A stretch of DNA of 64,000 nucleotides from Reyranella sp. (GTDB taxonomy: Bacteria > Pseudomonadota > Alphaproteobacteria > Reyranellales > Reyranellaceae). The notes under the pieces were generated by a model. That model ran no database searches. It was not told where the DNA came from and saw only the letters and a list, made by a program, of their open reading frames with translations. Of this stretch, positions 7,970-19,172 are shown one piece after another. The stretch covers positions 82,145 through 146,144 of the forward strand of contig NZ_JAUSBN010000067.1 of NCBI RefSeq assembly GCF_030651995.1. Reading direction: 5' to 3'. The position numbers and the translations under genes were made by a program. The first letter of the stretch is position 1; the number at the start of each line of letters is the position of its first letter.

Positions 7970-8248
7970 ATGGGATTCCTGCTCAAGATTGCGCTGTTCG
8001 GCCTTGCCCTCTACGGCGTTTACAGGAGTTTCCGGTACTGGAAGGGTCTTTTCGACCGTTTCACCGGCAACGACCTGCCGCAGCGTCCGCCGCCGCCTCC
8101 GCCGGCCCCCGCGCGACCCGAGCCGCCGCCCGTCGCGCCGCCTCGCAAGCCCGTGGTGATCGAGGATACCGTCCAGTGTGCCGGCTGCGGTGCCTATATT
8201 CCGGCCACTGCTGAAAAATGCGGCCAATGCGGTCGTCCCCGGCCATAA
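7970..8248 (+). CDS. Small membrane-anchored zinc-ribbon protein
   Basis: 92 residues in three parts: an N-terminal membrane helix (about 3-19, LLKIALFGLALYGVYRS), a Pro-rich linker (runs of proline near 40-60), and a C-terminal zinc ribbon with two CxxC pairs (CAGC and CGQC). Such rubredoxin-like ribbons usually bind one zinc and often mediate protein contacts. It lies between glpD (divergent) and the glyQ promoter. The protein is not one I can name; comparable short anchor-proline-ribbon proteins occur in alphaproteobacteria and are annotated as hypothetical. G/C at third positions and the intact motif support a real gene. Confidence 0.7.
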   Translation: MGFLLKIALFGLALYGVYRSFRYWKGLFDRFTGNDLPQRPPPPPPAPARPEPPPVAPPRKPVVIEDTVQCAGCGAYIPATAEKCGQCGRPRP

Positions 8249-8269
8249 GGCCGCAGCGCGCCACCAGCC

Positions 8270-8298
8270 TTGACCGGCTGGGGGGTGGAACCTATTTT
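8270..8298 (+). promoter_or_regulatory. Sigma-70-type promoter for the glyQS-ppdK string
   Basis: TTGACC at 8270-8275 and TATTTT at 8293-8298 are separated by 17 bases, close to consensus and in an unusually A+T-rich pocket. It lies about 66 bases before the GTG of glyQ and just after the zinc-ribbon gene. Predicted by eye only. Confidence 0.5.
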
Positions 8299-8363
8299 GC
8301 CGCACCGCAAAAACGGCCATAAGTTGCGGAAATACAAGGCCTTTAGAGCTTCGGGGAATACCG

Positions 8364-9263
8364 GTGTCGAACCCCTCAGCAGCGCGCGGGAAACCGACGT
8401 GCTTCCAGGAACTCATCCTGACCCTGCAGGATTATTGGGCGGCGCAGGGCTGCCTGATCCTCCAGCCCTTCGACATGGAGATGGGCGCCGGTACTTTCCA
8501 CACCGCGACGACCCTGCGGGCGCTCGGCCCGAAGCCCTGGTACGCGGCCTATGTGCAGCCGTCCCGCCGCCCGACCGACGGGCGCTATGGCAACAATCCG
8601 AACCGCCTGCAGCACTATTACCAGTTCCAGGCCATCCTGAAGCCGTCCCCGCCCGACATCCTCGAACGGTATCTGGGGTCGCTCCAGGCGATCGGCATCG
8701 ACACGACGTTGCACGACATCCGTTTCGTCGAGGACGACTGGGAGAGCCCGACCCTGGGCGCCTGGGGCCTGGGCTGGGAAGTCTGGTGCGACGGCATGGA
8801 AATCACGCAGTTCACCTACTTCCAGCAGGTGGGCGGCATCGAGGTCGACCTGGTGGCGGGCGAGATCACCTACGGCCTCGAGCGGCTGGCCATGTACCTG
8901 TTCGACAAGAAGTCGGTCTACGAGCTGCCGTACAACCGCGCCGATTCCGACGTGCCGCTGACCTATGGCGACGTGTTCCTGCAGAACGAGCGGGAGCAGT
9001 CGGCCTACAATTTCGAGCATGCCGACACCGAGATGCTGTTCCGCCACTTCGCCGACGCCGAGAAGGAATGCGGCCGGCTGGTCGAGAAGAAGCTGCCGCT
9101 GCCGGCTTATGAGCAGTGCATCAAGGCGAGCCACTCGTTCAACCTGCTCGACGCCCGCGGCGTGATCAGCGTCACCGAGCGGCAGAGCTACATCCTGCGC
9201 GTCCGCAACCTCGCCAAGGCCTGCTGCGAGACGTGGCTGGCAACGCAGAAGAAAGCTGCTTGA
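8364..9263 (+). CDS. glyQ: Glycine--tRNA ligase alpha subunit
   Basis: 299 residues, matching the alpha subunit of the alpha2beta2 bacterial glycyl-tRNA synthetase. Strongly conserved blocks are visible: FQELILTLQDYWAAQGC at the N-terminus, QPFDMEMGAGTFHTAT, the class II aminoacylation core around QPSRRPTDGRYGNNPNR, and LRVRNLAKACC near the end. It forms the glycyl-adenylate, while the beta subunit recognises the tRNA. The start is a GTG at 8364; no ATG gives a better N-terminus. The gap to glyS is one base, so the two subunits are coupled. Confidence 0.97.
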   Translation: MSNPSAARGKPTCFQELILTLQDYWAAQGCLILQPFDMEMGAGTFHTATTLRALGPKPWYAAYVQPSRRPTDGRYGNNPNRLQHYYQFQAILKPSPPDILERYLGSLQAIGIDTTLHDIRFVEDDWESPTLGAWGLGWEVWCDGMEITQFTYFQQVGGIEVDLVAGEITYGLERLAMYLFDKKSVYELPYNRADSDVPLTYGDVFLQNEREQSAYNFEHADTEMLFRHFADAEKECGRLVEKKLPLPAYEQCIKASHSFNLLDARGVISVTERQSYILRVRNLAKACCETWLATQKKAA

Positions 9264-9264
9264 G

Positions 9265-11316
9265 ATGGCCGAGCTTCTTCTCGAGATCCTGAGCGAAGAG
9301 ATTCCGGCGCGCATGCAGGCGCGCGCGGCCGAGGACCTCAAGCGGCTGGTCTGCGACGGGCTGAAGGGCGCGGGCATCGGCTTCGAGACGGCGCGCGCCT
9401 ATGTGACGCCGCGGCGGCTGGCGCTGGTGGTCGAAGGCATCCCGGCGGTGCGCGACGATGTCAGCGAGGAAAAGCGCGGCCCGCGTGTCGGCGCCCCCGA
9501 CCAGGCGGTGCAGGGCTTCCTGAAGGGGGCGGGCCTCGCCTCGCTCGACCAGGCGGAGAAGCGCGACACCGGCAAGGGCGAGTTCTGGTTCGCCGTCATC
9601 ACCAAGAAGGGCGGTCCGACCGCCGATGCACTGCCGCTGGTGATCGATGCGGCGATGAAGGCGCTGCCCTGGCCCAAGTCGATGAAATGGGGCAGCGGCA
9701 CCATGCAGTGGGTGCGCCCGCTGCAGGGCGTCGTCGCCCTGTTCGACGGCAAGGTGCTGAAGGGTGAGGTGTCGCCCGGCGGCGCCATGGCGCCGGTCGT
9801 GTTCGGCGATACGATGCGCGGCCATCGCTTCCTGAGCAAAGGCGAGTTCGCTGTCACGAACTTCGCTGACTACGAGGCAAAGCTGCGCGCCGCGCACGTG
9901 ATCCTCGATGCGGCAGAGCGCCGGAAGGTCATCCTCGAGGGGGCGCGCCAGCTTTGCGGCGACGCCCAGGTCACGCTGCGTGACGACGAAGGCCTGGTGG
10001 ACGAAGTGACGGGCCTGGTCGAATGGCCGGTCCCGCTGATCGGTACCATCGATGCGCAGTTCATGGACGTGCCGGCCGAAGTGCTGATCGTGTCGATGAA
10101 GGTTCATCTGCGCCATTTCACGACGACCAAGGCCGACGGCGCCTTGGCCAACCGCTTCGTCGTGGTCGCCAACAACGTGGCGCGGGACGGCGGCAAGGTG
10201 ATCGTCGAGGGCAACGAGCGCGTGCTGCGGGCGCGGTTGAGCGACGCCAAGTTCTTCTGGGACCAGGACCGCAAGACGACCCTGGAAAGCCGTCTGCCGG
10301 CCCTGAAGCAGGTCGTGTTCCACGCCAAGCTCGGCACCCAGGCCGAGCGGGTCGAGCGCATCGTGGCTCTGGCCGGTGAGATCGCGAAAGTCCTCCCCGG
10401 GGCCCAGGCCGCCGACGTCGAACAGGCCGCGCGTCTCTGCAAGGCCGATCTGGTCACCGGCATGGTGGGTGAGTTCCCGGAGCTGCAGGGCGTGATGGGC
10501 CGCTACTATGCGCTCGGCGAGAAATTGCCGGCGTCGGTAGCCGATGCGATCGGCGACCATTACACGCCGGCCGGTCCCAACGACCGCTGCCCGACGGCGC
10601 CGGTGTCGATCGCCGTCGCGCTGGCCGACAAGCTCGATGCGCTGACGTCGTTCTGGTCGATCGGCGAGAAGCCCACCGGTTCGCGCGATCCCTTCGCGCT
10701 GCGCCGCGCGGCGCTCGGCGTCATCCGCATCGTGGTCGAAAACAAGCTGCGTCTGCCGCTCAAGCCGTTCCTCAAGGCCGACGACCTGCTCGCCTTCTTC
10801 GCCGAGCGCCTCAAGGTTCAGATGCGCGAGAAGGGCGTGCGCCACGACGTGGTCGACGCCGTCGTCTCGCTGGGCGGCGAGGACGATCTCGTCCGGCTGC
10901 TCGCCCGGGTCGAGGCGCTCCAGGCCTTCCTCGGCACCGAGGCCGGGCGGAACCTGCTCACCGCCTATGGCCGCGCGGCCAACATCGTTCGCGCCGAGGA
11001 GAAGAAGGACAAGGGGCTCGCCGCGAAGATTGCCGGCATTCCCGATGCGGCTCTGCTGGAACAAGTGGAGGAGAAAAGCGTTGCTTCCGCCTTGGACCAG
11101 GTGGCGCGCGCGGTGAAGCCGGCGCTCGCCGCCGAGGATTTCGCGGGCGCAATGGCTGCGTTCGCGGGCCTGCGCGGGCCGATCGACGCCCTGTTCGACA
11201 AAGTCACGGTCAACGTGACGGACAGGCCGGAGGTTCGCCTGAACAGGCTGAAACTGCTCAACCAGATTCGTGCCACCATGGATTCGGTGGCCGACTTTTC
11301 GAAGATCGAGGGCTAA
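9265..11316 (+). CDS. glyS: Glycine--tRNA ligase beta subunit
   Basis: 683 residues, the usual size. It begins MAELLLEILSEEIPARMQ, the standard GlyS N-terminus, and carries the mid-protein GHRFL block, an HD-like region with the signature GDHYTPAGPNDRCPT, and a C-terminal DALR-type anticodon-binding domain ending in NRLKLLNQI. It supplies tRNA recognition for GlyQ. The next gene, ppdK, begins two bases past its stop, so pyruvate-phosphate dikinase is probably co-transcribed with glycyl-tRNA synthetase. Confidence 0.97.
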   Translation: MAELLLEILSEEIPARMQARAAEDLKRLVCDGLKGAGIGFETARAYVTPRRLALVVEGIPAVRDDVSEEKRGPRVGAPDQAVQGFLKGAGLASLDQAEKRDTGKGEFWFAVITKKGGPTADALPLVIDAAMKALPWPKSMKWGSGTMQWVRPLQGVVALFDGKVLKGEVSPGGAMAPVVFGDTMRGHRFLSKGEFAVTNFADYEAKLRAAHVILDAAERRKVILEGARQLCGDAQVTLRDDEGLVDEVTGLVEWPVPLIGTIDAQFMDVPAEVLIVSMKVHLRHFTTTKADGALANRFVVVANNVARDGGKVIVEGNERVLRARLSDAKFFWDQDRKTTLESRLPALKQVVFHAKLGTQAERVERIVALAGEIAKVLPGAQAADVEQAARLCKADLVTGMVGEFPELQGVMGRYYALGEKLPASVADAIGDHYTPAGPNDRCPTAPVSIAVALADKLDALTSFWSIGEKPTGSRDPFALRRAALGVIRIVVENKLRLPLKPFLKADDLLAFFAERLKVQMREKGVRHDVVDAVVSLGGEDDLVRLLARVEALQAFLGTEAGRNLLTAYGRAANIVRAEEKKDKGLAAKIAGIPDAALLEQVEEKSVASALDQVARAVKPALAAEDFAGAMAAFAGLRGPIDALFDKVTVNVTDRPEVRLNRLKLLNQIRATMDSVADFSKIEG

Positions 11317-11318
11317 GA

Positions 11319-13990
<2,672 letters not shown>

Positions 13991-13994
<4 letters not shown>

Positions 13995-14926
13995 CGCTGG
14001 CGGCGCTCCGCATCGAAGGCAAGCGGGCGCTGGCCGCCGCCCTTGCCGGCCTGGAGCGTGATCCCGAAAGCGAAGCCTCGCAGGCGCTGTTGGACGCCGC
14101 GTGGCGCGAGCCGCGCGCCCATGTCGTGGGCGTCACCGGTCCGCCGGGTGTCGGCAAATCCTCCCTGTGTGCGGCCCTGGTCGCGGCGTGGCGTCGATCG
14201 GGCAAGACCGTCGGCGTGATTGCCGTCGATCCCTCTTCGAGGACCAGCGGAGGCGCGCTTCTCGGCGACCGCGTGCGCATCGTCCATGACGGGGCGGATG
14301 AGGGCAGTTTCGTGCGCTCGATGGCCGCCCGCGATCGCCTGGGCGGGCTCGCCGACCAGACGGTGGCCGCGATGGTCGTCATGCGGGCGCTGTTCGACCG
14401 TGTGCTGATCGAGACGGTGGGCGTGGGCCAGTCCGAGACGGACGTGGCGGGGGTGGCCGACACGGTCGTCTTCTGCGTGCAGCCGGGTTCCGGCGATTCC
14501 CTGCAGTTCATGAAGGCAGGCATCGTCGAGATCCCACACCTGGTCGTCGTCACCAAGGCCGACATGGGCGCCGCGGCCGAACGGGCACGGGCCGACGTGG
14601 CCGGGGCCTTGTCGCTTGCCACCGCGGGCGATGCCGGCGACTGGCCCGTGAAGGTCCTGGCCGTTTCCTCGCGCAGCGCCACCGGAATCGACGGGCTGGT
14701 GGCGGCCCTGGAGGCGCATCGCGAGTATCTGGCAGGGGACGGTCGGCTGGCCGTGGCGCGCCATCGCCAGGGCGAGGGCTGGGTCGTTCAGTCGCTGCGT
14801 GACCGGTTCGGCCGCGACGGCATTGCCAGACTGGGCCGGCTGGGCTTGGATCTTGCCCTCGCGCCCGGCGCGCAGCCCTTTCAGCGGCTGCGTGAGCTCG
14901 GCACCGTTCTGGAGAGACCGCTATGA
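13991..14926 (+). CDS. meaB: Methylmalonyl-CoA mutase-associated GTPase MeaB
   Basis: 311 residues of the MeaB/ArgK family. Walker A GPPGVGKSS lies at 50-58, then the family-typical DPSS, the block GALLGDRVRM-like (GALLGDRVRI), IETVGVGQSE (switch) and the base-recognition VVTKAD. MeaB proteins load and protect adenosylcobalamin-dependent methylmalonyl-CoA mutase or related mutases; the mutase is not in the window. The frame is open from 13916, but the ATG at 13991 overlaps the ppdK stop and starts at the family's natural N-terminus. It is four-base coupled at both ends. The link to propionate metabolism is inference from the family. Confidence 0.9.
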
Positions 14927-15348
14927 GCCATCCGATCGACGGCACCTGCATCTTCTGCAAGATCGTCGCGGGCGAGTTGCCATGCTTCAAGCTGCTCGAG
15001 GACGAGGCGACCATCGCCTTCATGGACATCAACCCGGTCAATCCCGGCCATGCGCTGGCGGTCGCCAAGGGCCACTGGCCGACCGTCGACGTCATTCCGC
15101 CCGACATACTGGCCGCCGTGGCCAAGACCGCCCAGCGCGTGGCCAAGGCAGCGATGAGCGTGTTGAAGCCCAGCGGCGTGAACCTGCTGCAGTCCAATGG
15201 AGTAGGGGCGGGCCAGAGCGTGCCGCATCTCCATGTTCACATCCTGCCGCGGTTTCCGGGCGACAAGGTCCGGCTCAACTGGGCCTATACGCCGGGCGAC
15301 AAGGCCGAGATCGAGGCGATCTGCAACAGATTGAAGGTCGCCCTCTAG
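14923..15348 (+). CDS. HIT (histidine triad) family nucleotide hydrolase
   Basis: 141 residues. The N-terminal CIFCKIVAGELP zinc-type pair and the C-terminal triad HLHVHILPR (His 102, 104, 106) are complete, placing it in the Hint branch, which hydrolyses AMP-lysine/phosphoramidate and similar nucleotide conjugates. It is the last gene of the glyQ-glyS-ppdK-meaB string; Hint proteins act on aminoacyl-adenylates released by synthetases, so company with glyQS could be functional, though this is inference. Its TAG stop interlocks with the stop of the convergent LysR gene in a shared CTAG. Confidence 0.9.
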   Translation: MSHPIDGTCIFCKIVAGELPCFKLLEDEATIAFMDINPVNPGHALAVAKGHWPTVDVIPPDILAAVAKTAQRVAKAAMSVLKPSGVNLLQSNGVGAGQSVPHLHVHILPRFPGDKVRLNWAYTPGDKAEIEAICNRLKVAL

Positions 15349-16304
15349 GCGGCCGCCATCGACCTGCTGCGCGGCGTCGTGGAGAACCACTCGCGCTCGT
15401 CGTGGCGGAACTGGTCGCGCACATAGTCGATCACGGTGCGGATGCGTGCGCCCTTGTTGGTCTCCTCGTGGCTGACCAGCCAGATGTCGCGGACGATCTT
15501 GAGATCGATCGGCGCCGCCACCAGGTTCGACGACTTGGCGATATAATCGGGGAAAACCGAGATTCCGTAGCCGGTCTGCACCGCTTCCATGGCGGCGTAG
15601 GAGGAGTTGGTGCGCAGGACCACCGACGTGCTGCGCTCGACCACTTCGCTCCACGGCTTCATGGCCGGCAGGCTGTGAAGTGTCGTGTGGTCGACGATAT
15701 GGTGGTCGCGCATGTCCTCGAGCTTTTGCGGCAATCCGTATTGCTCGATGTAGGAGGGCGCCGCAAAAATCGACATGTTGACCTGGCCGACACGGGCGGC
15801 GACCAGTTGGTTCGACGTCGGACGGAAGAAGCGGATGGCCAGATCGGCCTGGCGGGTGGCGAGGTCGAGGACCTGATCGCCGGCAATCACCTGGACGATG
15901 ATGTCGGGATGGCTACGGCGCAGGACACCTAGCCGAGGCACCAGCCAGTGTGCGGCGATGCCTTCGGTTGCGGCGATGCGAACGATTCCCGCCATCTCGC
16001 GGTCGAGGCCGGCCAAGTGCCTTTCGATTGCCGTGGCGTTCGACATCATCGATTCGGCCTGCACGAGCACGCCGCGGGCGGCTGGAGTCACTTCCATGCC
16101 ATGACGGTGGCGGTCGAACAGTTTGGCGCCCAGACGGCGCTCCAGCGCCTGGATGCGGCGACCGACGGTCGTCTGCTTGGTGTTCAACTGGGTGGCCGCG
16201 GCACTGAAGCTTCCGGTTTTTGCAACCGCGAGGAAGAAACGCACGTCGTCCCAGTCGCCGAGAATGTTCGGCACCTTGTTCTTGCGAGGAGGGATCGTGA
16301 CCAT
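15345..16304 (-). CDS. LysR-family transcriptional regulator
   Basis: 319 residues. A winged helix-turn-helix occupies about 12-70 (FLAVAKTGSFSAAATQLN, then LERRLGAKLFDR), and the effector-binding domain fills the rest. The frame is open to 16589, but ATG 16304 gives a normal LysR N-terminus with a short leader. It is divergent from the membrane nucleotidyltransferase/GNAT operon across about 230 bases of relatively A+T-rich DNA, the usual placement for a LysR protein that controls its neighbour and itself. The inducer cannot be predicted. Confidence 0.9.
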   Translation of the reverse strand: MVTIPPRKNKVPNILGDWDDVRFFLAVAKTGSFSAAATQLNTKQTTVGRRIQALERRLGAKLFDRHRHGMEVTPAARGVLVQAESMMSNATAIERHLAGLDREMAGIVRIAATEGIAAHWLVPRLGVLRRSHPDIIVQVIAGDQVLDLATRQADLAIRFFRPTSNQLVAARVGQVNMSIFAAPSYIEQYGLPQKLEDMRDHHIVDHTTLHSLPAMKPWSEVVERSTSVVLRTNSSYAAMEAVQTGYGISVFPDYIAKSSNLVAAPIDLKIVRDIWLVSHEETNKGARIRTVIDYVRDQFRHDEREWFSTTPRSRSMAAA

Positions 16305-16533
16305 GGTGACAATCGATACAATAAGAGTTGCGCTCACGCATATCTGACGCGAGCCTCGTACTTTACCGTACACGATTATCGGTGAAATGTCGTTTTCCGT
16401 CTTGTTTTTGGGGGATAGGCCGCTCCTCGGACCGCGACGGACCCTTCGGCACCTCCAGTTCACGTATTCGCGGCTCAATTTTTCGGTTGTATGTAACGGG
16501 ATTGACGCTCGCAACGAGACAGGAGTGCTGCCC

Positions 16534-17829
16534 GTGGCCGCTATCGGCTCTGACGGAAAATCAACGCCAGCCGGCGTTCGCGGCCGCAAAATCAGCCGCT
16601 ATTTGCGCAGTCCTTCGACGCGCATGGCCGCCTTTGGCGGACTTTTAACATACGTGAGCTATGCGTACGCGCACAGCAGTTGGGCTAACCCCGTCCTGAT
16701 CTGCGTGTCAATCTTCGTTGGGGTATTCCTGCCGAGCTACGCCAAGCTCAGTAACAAGGCCGAACTGTGGGCGAACAACCAGTTCGGCTTCGTCACGGCC
16801 GGTCGGCTTGGGCGGTTCATCCCACAGTTGGCGTTCAACCTGGTGATGTTCTGGCTGATGTTATGGGGGGGTGCGCTCAACCATCTCGGGATGGCGTCCG
16901 TCGGCGGCATAGCCGGCGCAGCGCTCGTCACGACCCTGGCGTCGCAGGGAACGCAGTACCTCGGCGGCTTCCTCGTCGCGCGGGGCGTGGGCGACGCCAA
17001 CCGCAACACGTTGGTCGGGCTCCTGGTCAACGTCACCCTGGCGGCCTTGGGCACTGCAGGTGTTCCGGGTGCCCGCGAGGGCTTCCTCTTCCTGGGTTTC
17101 GGCCTCGGCGGGACGCTCTTCCTGGTCGGCCTGTTGTCGGACCTGCGGTCCGTTGCGGCACCCAAGGGCGGCATCGGTCTCTATTTCGGTACGTTCAATC
17201 CATTCCACAACACCCACCTTTCGATCATCCAGGCGGCGATCGAGGAGCGCGGGCTCGACAAGGTCATCATTCATCCGGTGCTGGTTCCCAAGCTGCACGT
17301 CGATGCATTCCGAAAGGGCGAGCTTCGGGTCGGCCACCTGAAGGACGGTTTCCAGGTCTACGAGAAGACCGACAAGGCCGATTCCAACGTCGACTACTTC
17401 CCGACCGGGAACGTCTTCCTGCCACCGGAAACGCGCGTGGCGCTGATCGAACTGGCGCTGGCCGAAGCCGGTATGGCCGACAAGGTCGAGGTCGCCGTCT
17501 ACTCCGAGACCTACTACGCCAAGGGTTTCCAGGGCGTGATCGCCGAGATCAGGCGACGCCATCCGGCAGTACGGCTTCACACGCTCCACGGCACGGATTT
17601 CGGCGGGATGCTGGTGCGGCAGATCTGCGACGAGTGCGGCTGGATCTACCCCTGGTGCATCCTGCGCCGCGACAAGATCTCGGCCACCGCGATCCGGCGC
17701 GGGGCCAAAGGCATGACGCCGCCGATCGTCACCGATGTGCTGGCGCAGATTTCACGAAATCTTCCGATCGTTTCAGCCGGAGGGCGACAGTTTCGGAATG
17801 ACAATGGCGTTTTGACTGAAGGGGACTGA
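16534..17829 (+). CDS. Membrane-embedded nucleotidyltransferase (polytopic N-terminus fused to NMNAT/cytidylyltransferase-like domain)
   Basis: 431 residues from the chosen GTG, which has AGGAG eight bases upstream; the frame is open to an ATG at 16387, but that extension is poorly coding-like. Residues 30-205 hold about five hydrophobic segments with short loops. From about 212 a soluble nucleotidyltransferase domain begins with GTFNPFHNTH (219-228, the T/HxGH-type nucleotide-binding motif with Asn-Thr in place of the usual x-Gly) and contains the second hallmark ISATAIRRG (382-390, the ISxTxIR motif). Enzymes of this superfamily couple NMN, nicotinate nucleotide, phosphopantetheine, glycerol-3-phosphate or phosphocholine to a nucleotide. 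The membrane fusion is unusual. Two GNAT genes follow at 1 and 14 bases spacing. Substrate unknown. Confidence 0.75.
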   Translation: MAAIGSDGKSTPAGVRGRKISRYLRSPSTRMAAFGGLLTYVSYAYAHSSWANPVLICVSIFVGVFLPSYAKLSNKAELWANNQFGFVTAGRLGRFIPQLAFNLVMFWLMLWGGALNHLGMASVGGIAGAALVTTLASQGTQYLGGFLVARGVGDANRNTLVGLLVNVTLAALGTAGVPGAREGFLFLGFGLGGTLFLVGLLSDLRSVAAPKGGIGLYFGTFNPFHNTHLSIIQAAIEERGLDKVIIHPVLVPKLHVDAFRKGELRVGHLKDGFQVYEKTDKADSNVDYFPTGNVFLPPETRVALIELALAEAGMADKVEVAVYSETYYAKGFQGVIAEIRRRHPAVRLHTLHGTDFGGMLVRQICDECGWIYPWCILRRDKISATAIRRGAKGMTPPIVTDVLAQISRNLPIVSAGGRQFRNDNGVLTEGD

Positions 17830-17830
17830 G

Positions 17831-18448
17831 ATGACTGAACAGGAGACGGTGGGTCCGAGCAACCGGCCCGAGATCACGATCAAGCTCGCATCGACTTCGG
17901 ACGAGATGATGCAATGCTTCATGCTGCGCGCCGCCGTGTTCATGGGCGAGCAGGAGTGCCCATACTGGGAGGAATACGATGGCAACGACTACACGGCCAG
18001 CCACCTGATCCTGTACGTCGACGGCGAGCCGGCCGCCTCGATCCGCGTGCGCTGGTTCTCGGGCTTCGCCAAGCTGGAGCGTGCCATCATCCTGAAGCGC
18101 TACCGGTCGTACGGTCTGTTCCTGCCGTTCGTGCGATGGGCCAAGGAATTCTGCCGCAAGAAAGGCTACCCCAAGGCCTACCTCCATGGTCAGAAGCGGC
18201 TTTGGCCGATCTTCGAAAAGGACGGCTTCCGCAAGGTCGACGACACGGTCTTCCACTTTTCCGACCATGAGTACGGCGCATTCGCGTGCGATCTCGAGGT
18301 CGGCCCGGACGCCCCGACCGTGCTGACCGATCCGATGGTGCTGAACCGTCCGGAGGACAAGCTGGACATGCCGGGCATCCTGGAAGACTCGATGGAGCGG
18401 GGTGCGTCCTGTCCGCATGCGGAATGGACCGAGCGGCGCGCGAGCTGA
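17831..18448 (+). CDS. GNAT-family N-acetyltransferase, first of a paralogous pair
   Basis: 205 residues with GNAT folding cues: ITIKLAST start, MLRAAVFMGEQECPY, an acceptor-side strand (LILYVDGEPAASIRVRW), and a C-terminal half beginning LERAIILKRYRS where the acetyl-CoA pyrophosphate loop should lie. The loop is less canonical than in the next gene, so catalysis is less certain. About 40 C-terminal residues beyond the GNAT core are unique. It begins one base after the nucleotidyltransferase stop with a good AAGGGG ribosome site, implying a shared transcript. The partner at 18463 is clearly homologous (shared FIGEQ/FMGEQ, EE[YF]DG, H-I-Y-GDEPA). Substrate unknown. Confidence 0.8.
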   Translation: MTEQETVGPSNRPEITIKLASTSDEMMQCFMLRAAVFMGEQECPYWEEYDGNDYTASHLILYVDGEPAASIRVRWFSGFAKLERAIILKRYRSYGLFLPFVRWAKEFCRKKGYPKAYLHGQKRLWPIFEKDGFRKVDDTVFHFSDHEYGAFACDLEVGPDAPTVLTDPMVLNRPEDKLDMPGILEDSMERGASCPHAEWTERRAS

Positions 18449-18462
18449 GGGGAGTGGGACAC

Positions 18463-19029
18463 ATGAGCACCAACACACGTTCGATCGGCGGCCAGGCCGT
18501 CACCATCAAGCTGGCCATGAAGATGGAAGACTCCCTTCAGGCCTTCGCGGTTCGCGCCGCCTGTTTCATCGGCGAGCAGGATGTGCCGTACTCGGAGGAA
18601 TTCGACGGCCACGACTTTGGCGCCACCCACATCATCGCCTACCTGGGCGACGAGCCGGCGGGCGCGGTGCGCCTGCGCTGGTTCCAGTCCTTCGCCATGC
18701 CGGAGCGGCTGGCGGTGATGAAGCGCTTCCGCGGCAACGACATCGGCCAGCTCCTCATCGATCGCTGCGCCAAGATCGCCGAGAGCCGCGGCTGCAGGAT
18801 GCTCTACACGCAGGCCCTGCCGCAGGACATCAAGTACTGGGAAAGGCACGGTTGGCGCCGCCTCGAAGCCGACGATACCGGCAAGGGACCCAAGCGCGTC
18901 GTGGCTATGGTTCGGGCCGTCGATCCGAGCAAGCCGTTGCCCGCGACCGAGACACCCGAGTCGGTGACGCTGCGCAAGGAGCCGCAGGTCGATCCGTCAG
19001 GCCTGCCGGTCGGTGCCGATCGCACCTGA
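18463..19029 (+). CDS. GNAT-family N-acetyltransferase, second of a paralogous pair
   Basis: 188 residues. It repeats the architecture of the upstream gene (VTIKLAM, FAVRAACFIGEQDVPYSEEF, IIAYLGDEPAGAVRLRWF) and keeps a better acetyl-CoA loop (KRFRGNDIGQLLIDRC) and the typical C-terminal YWERHGWRR strand-helix. A GGGGAG ribosome site precedes ATG 18463; the longer open frame from 18286 lies inside the first GNAT gene and is rejected. Twin GNATs beside a nucleotidyltransferase suggest acylation of an activated nucleotide-linked intermediate, but this is inference. A sigma-54 promoter follows 54 bases after the stop. Confidence 0.85.
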   Translation: MSTNTRSIGGQAVTIKLAMKMEDSLQAFAVRAACFIGEQDVPYSEEFDGHDFGATHIIAYLGDEPAGAVRLRWFQSFAMPERLAVMKRFRGNDIGQLLIDRCAKIAESRGCRMLYTQALPQDIKYWERHGWRRLEADDTGKGPKRVVAMVRAVDPSKPLPATETPESVTLRKEPQVDPSGLPVGADRT

Positions 19030-19082
19030 ACCGGATAGGCCCCCACAAAGGTCGGAAGAACCTCGTGCCGGATTGCCCTCGC

Positions 19083-19098
19083 TTGGCACCGCTTTTGC
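19083..19098 (+). promoter_or_regulatory. Sigma-54 (RpoN) -24/-12 promoter
   Basis: The sequence TTGGCACCGCTTTTGC matches the RpoN consensus TGGCAC-N5-TTGC at every conserved base, with the GG and GC dinucleotides exactly ten bases apart. It lies in intergenic DNA and points at the 87-residue gene starting at 19173; transcription would begin near 19110. RpoN promoters need an AAA+ enhancer-binding activator; none is encoded in the window and no obvious upstream activator site was identified. Confidence 0.8.
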
Positions 19099-19172
19099 GG
19101 TAGGCTTGGGTAACCGGCGATCGGCCGGGAGCGGGAGAGACGTTCCACGCGCAAGGCGTCAGGCGGGTACAA

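Noticed and set aside
6358..8214. 618-residue plus-strand frame opposite glpD
   Set aside because: Antisense shadow of glpD caused by high GC third positions; no motif and no ribosome site.
16387..16533. N-terminal extension of the membrane nucleotidyltransferase from ATG 16387
   Set aside because: The extra 49 residues are not coding-like and lie in the A+T-rich divergent promoter region; GTG 16534 has AGGAG at a good distance.
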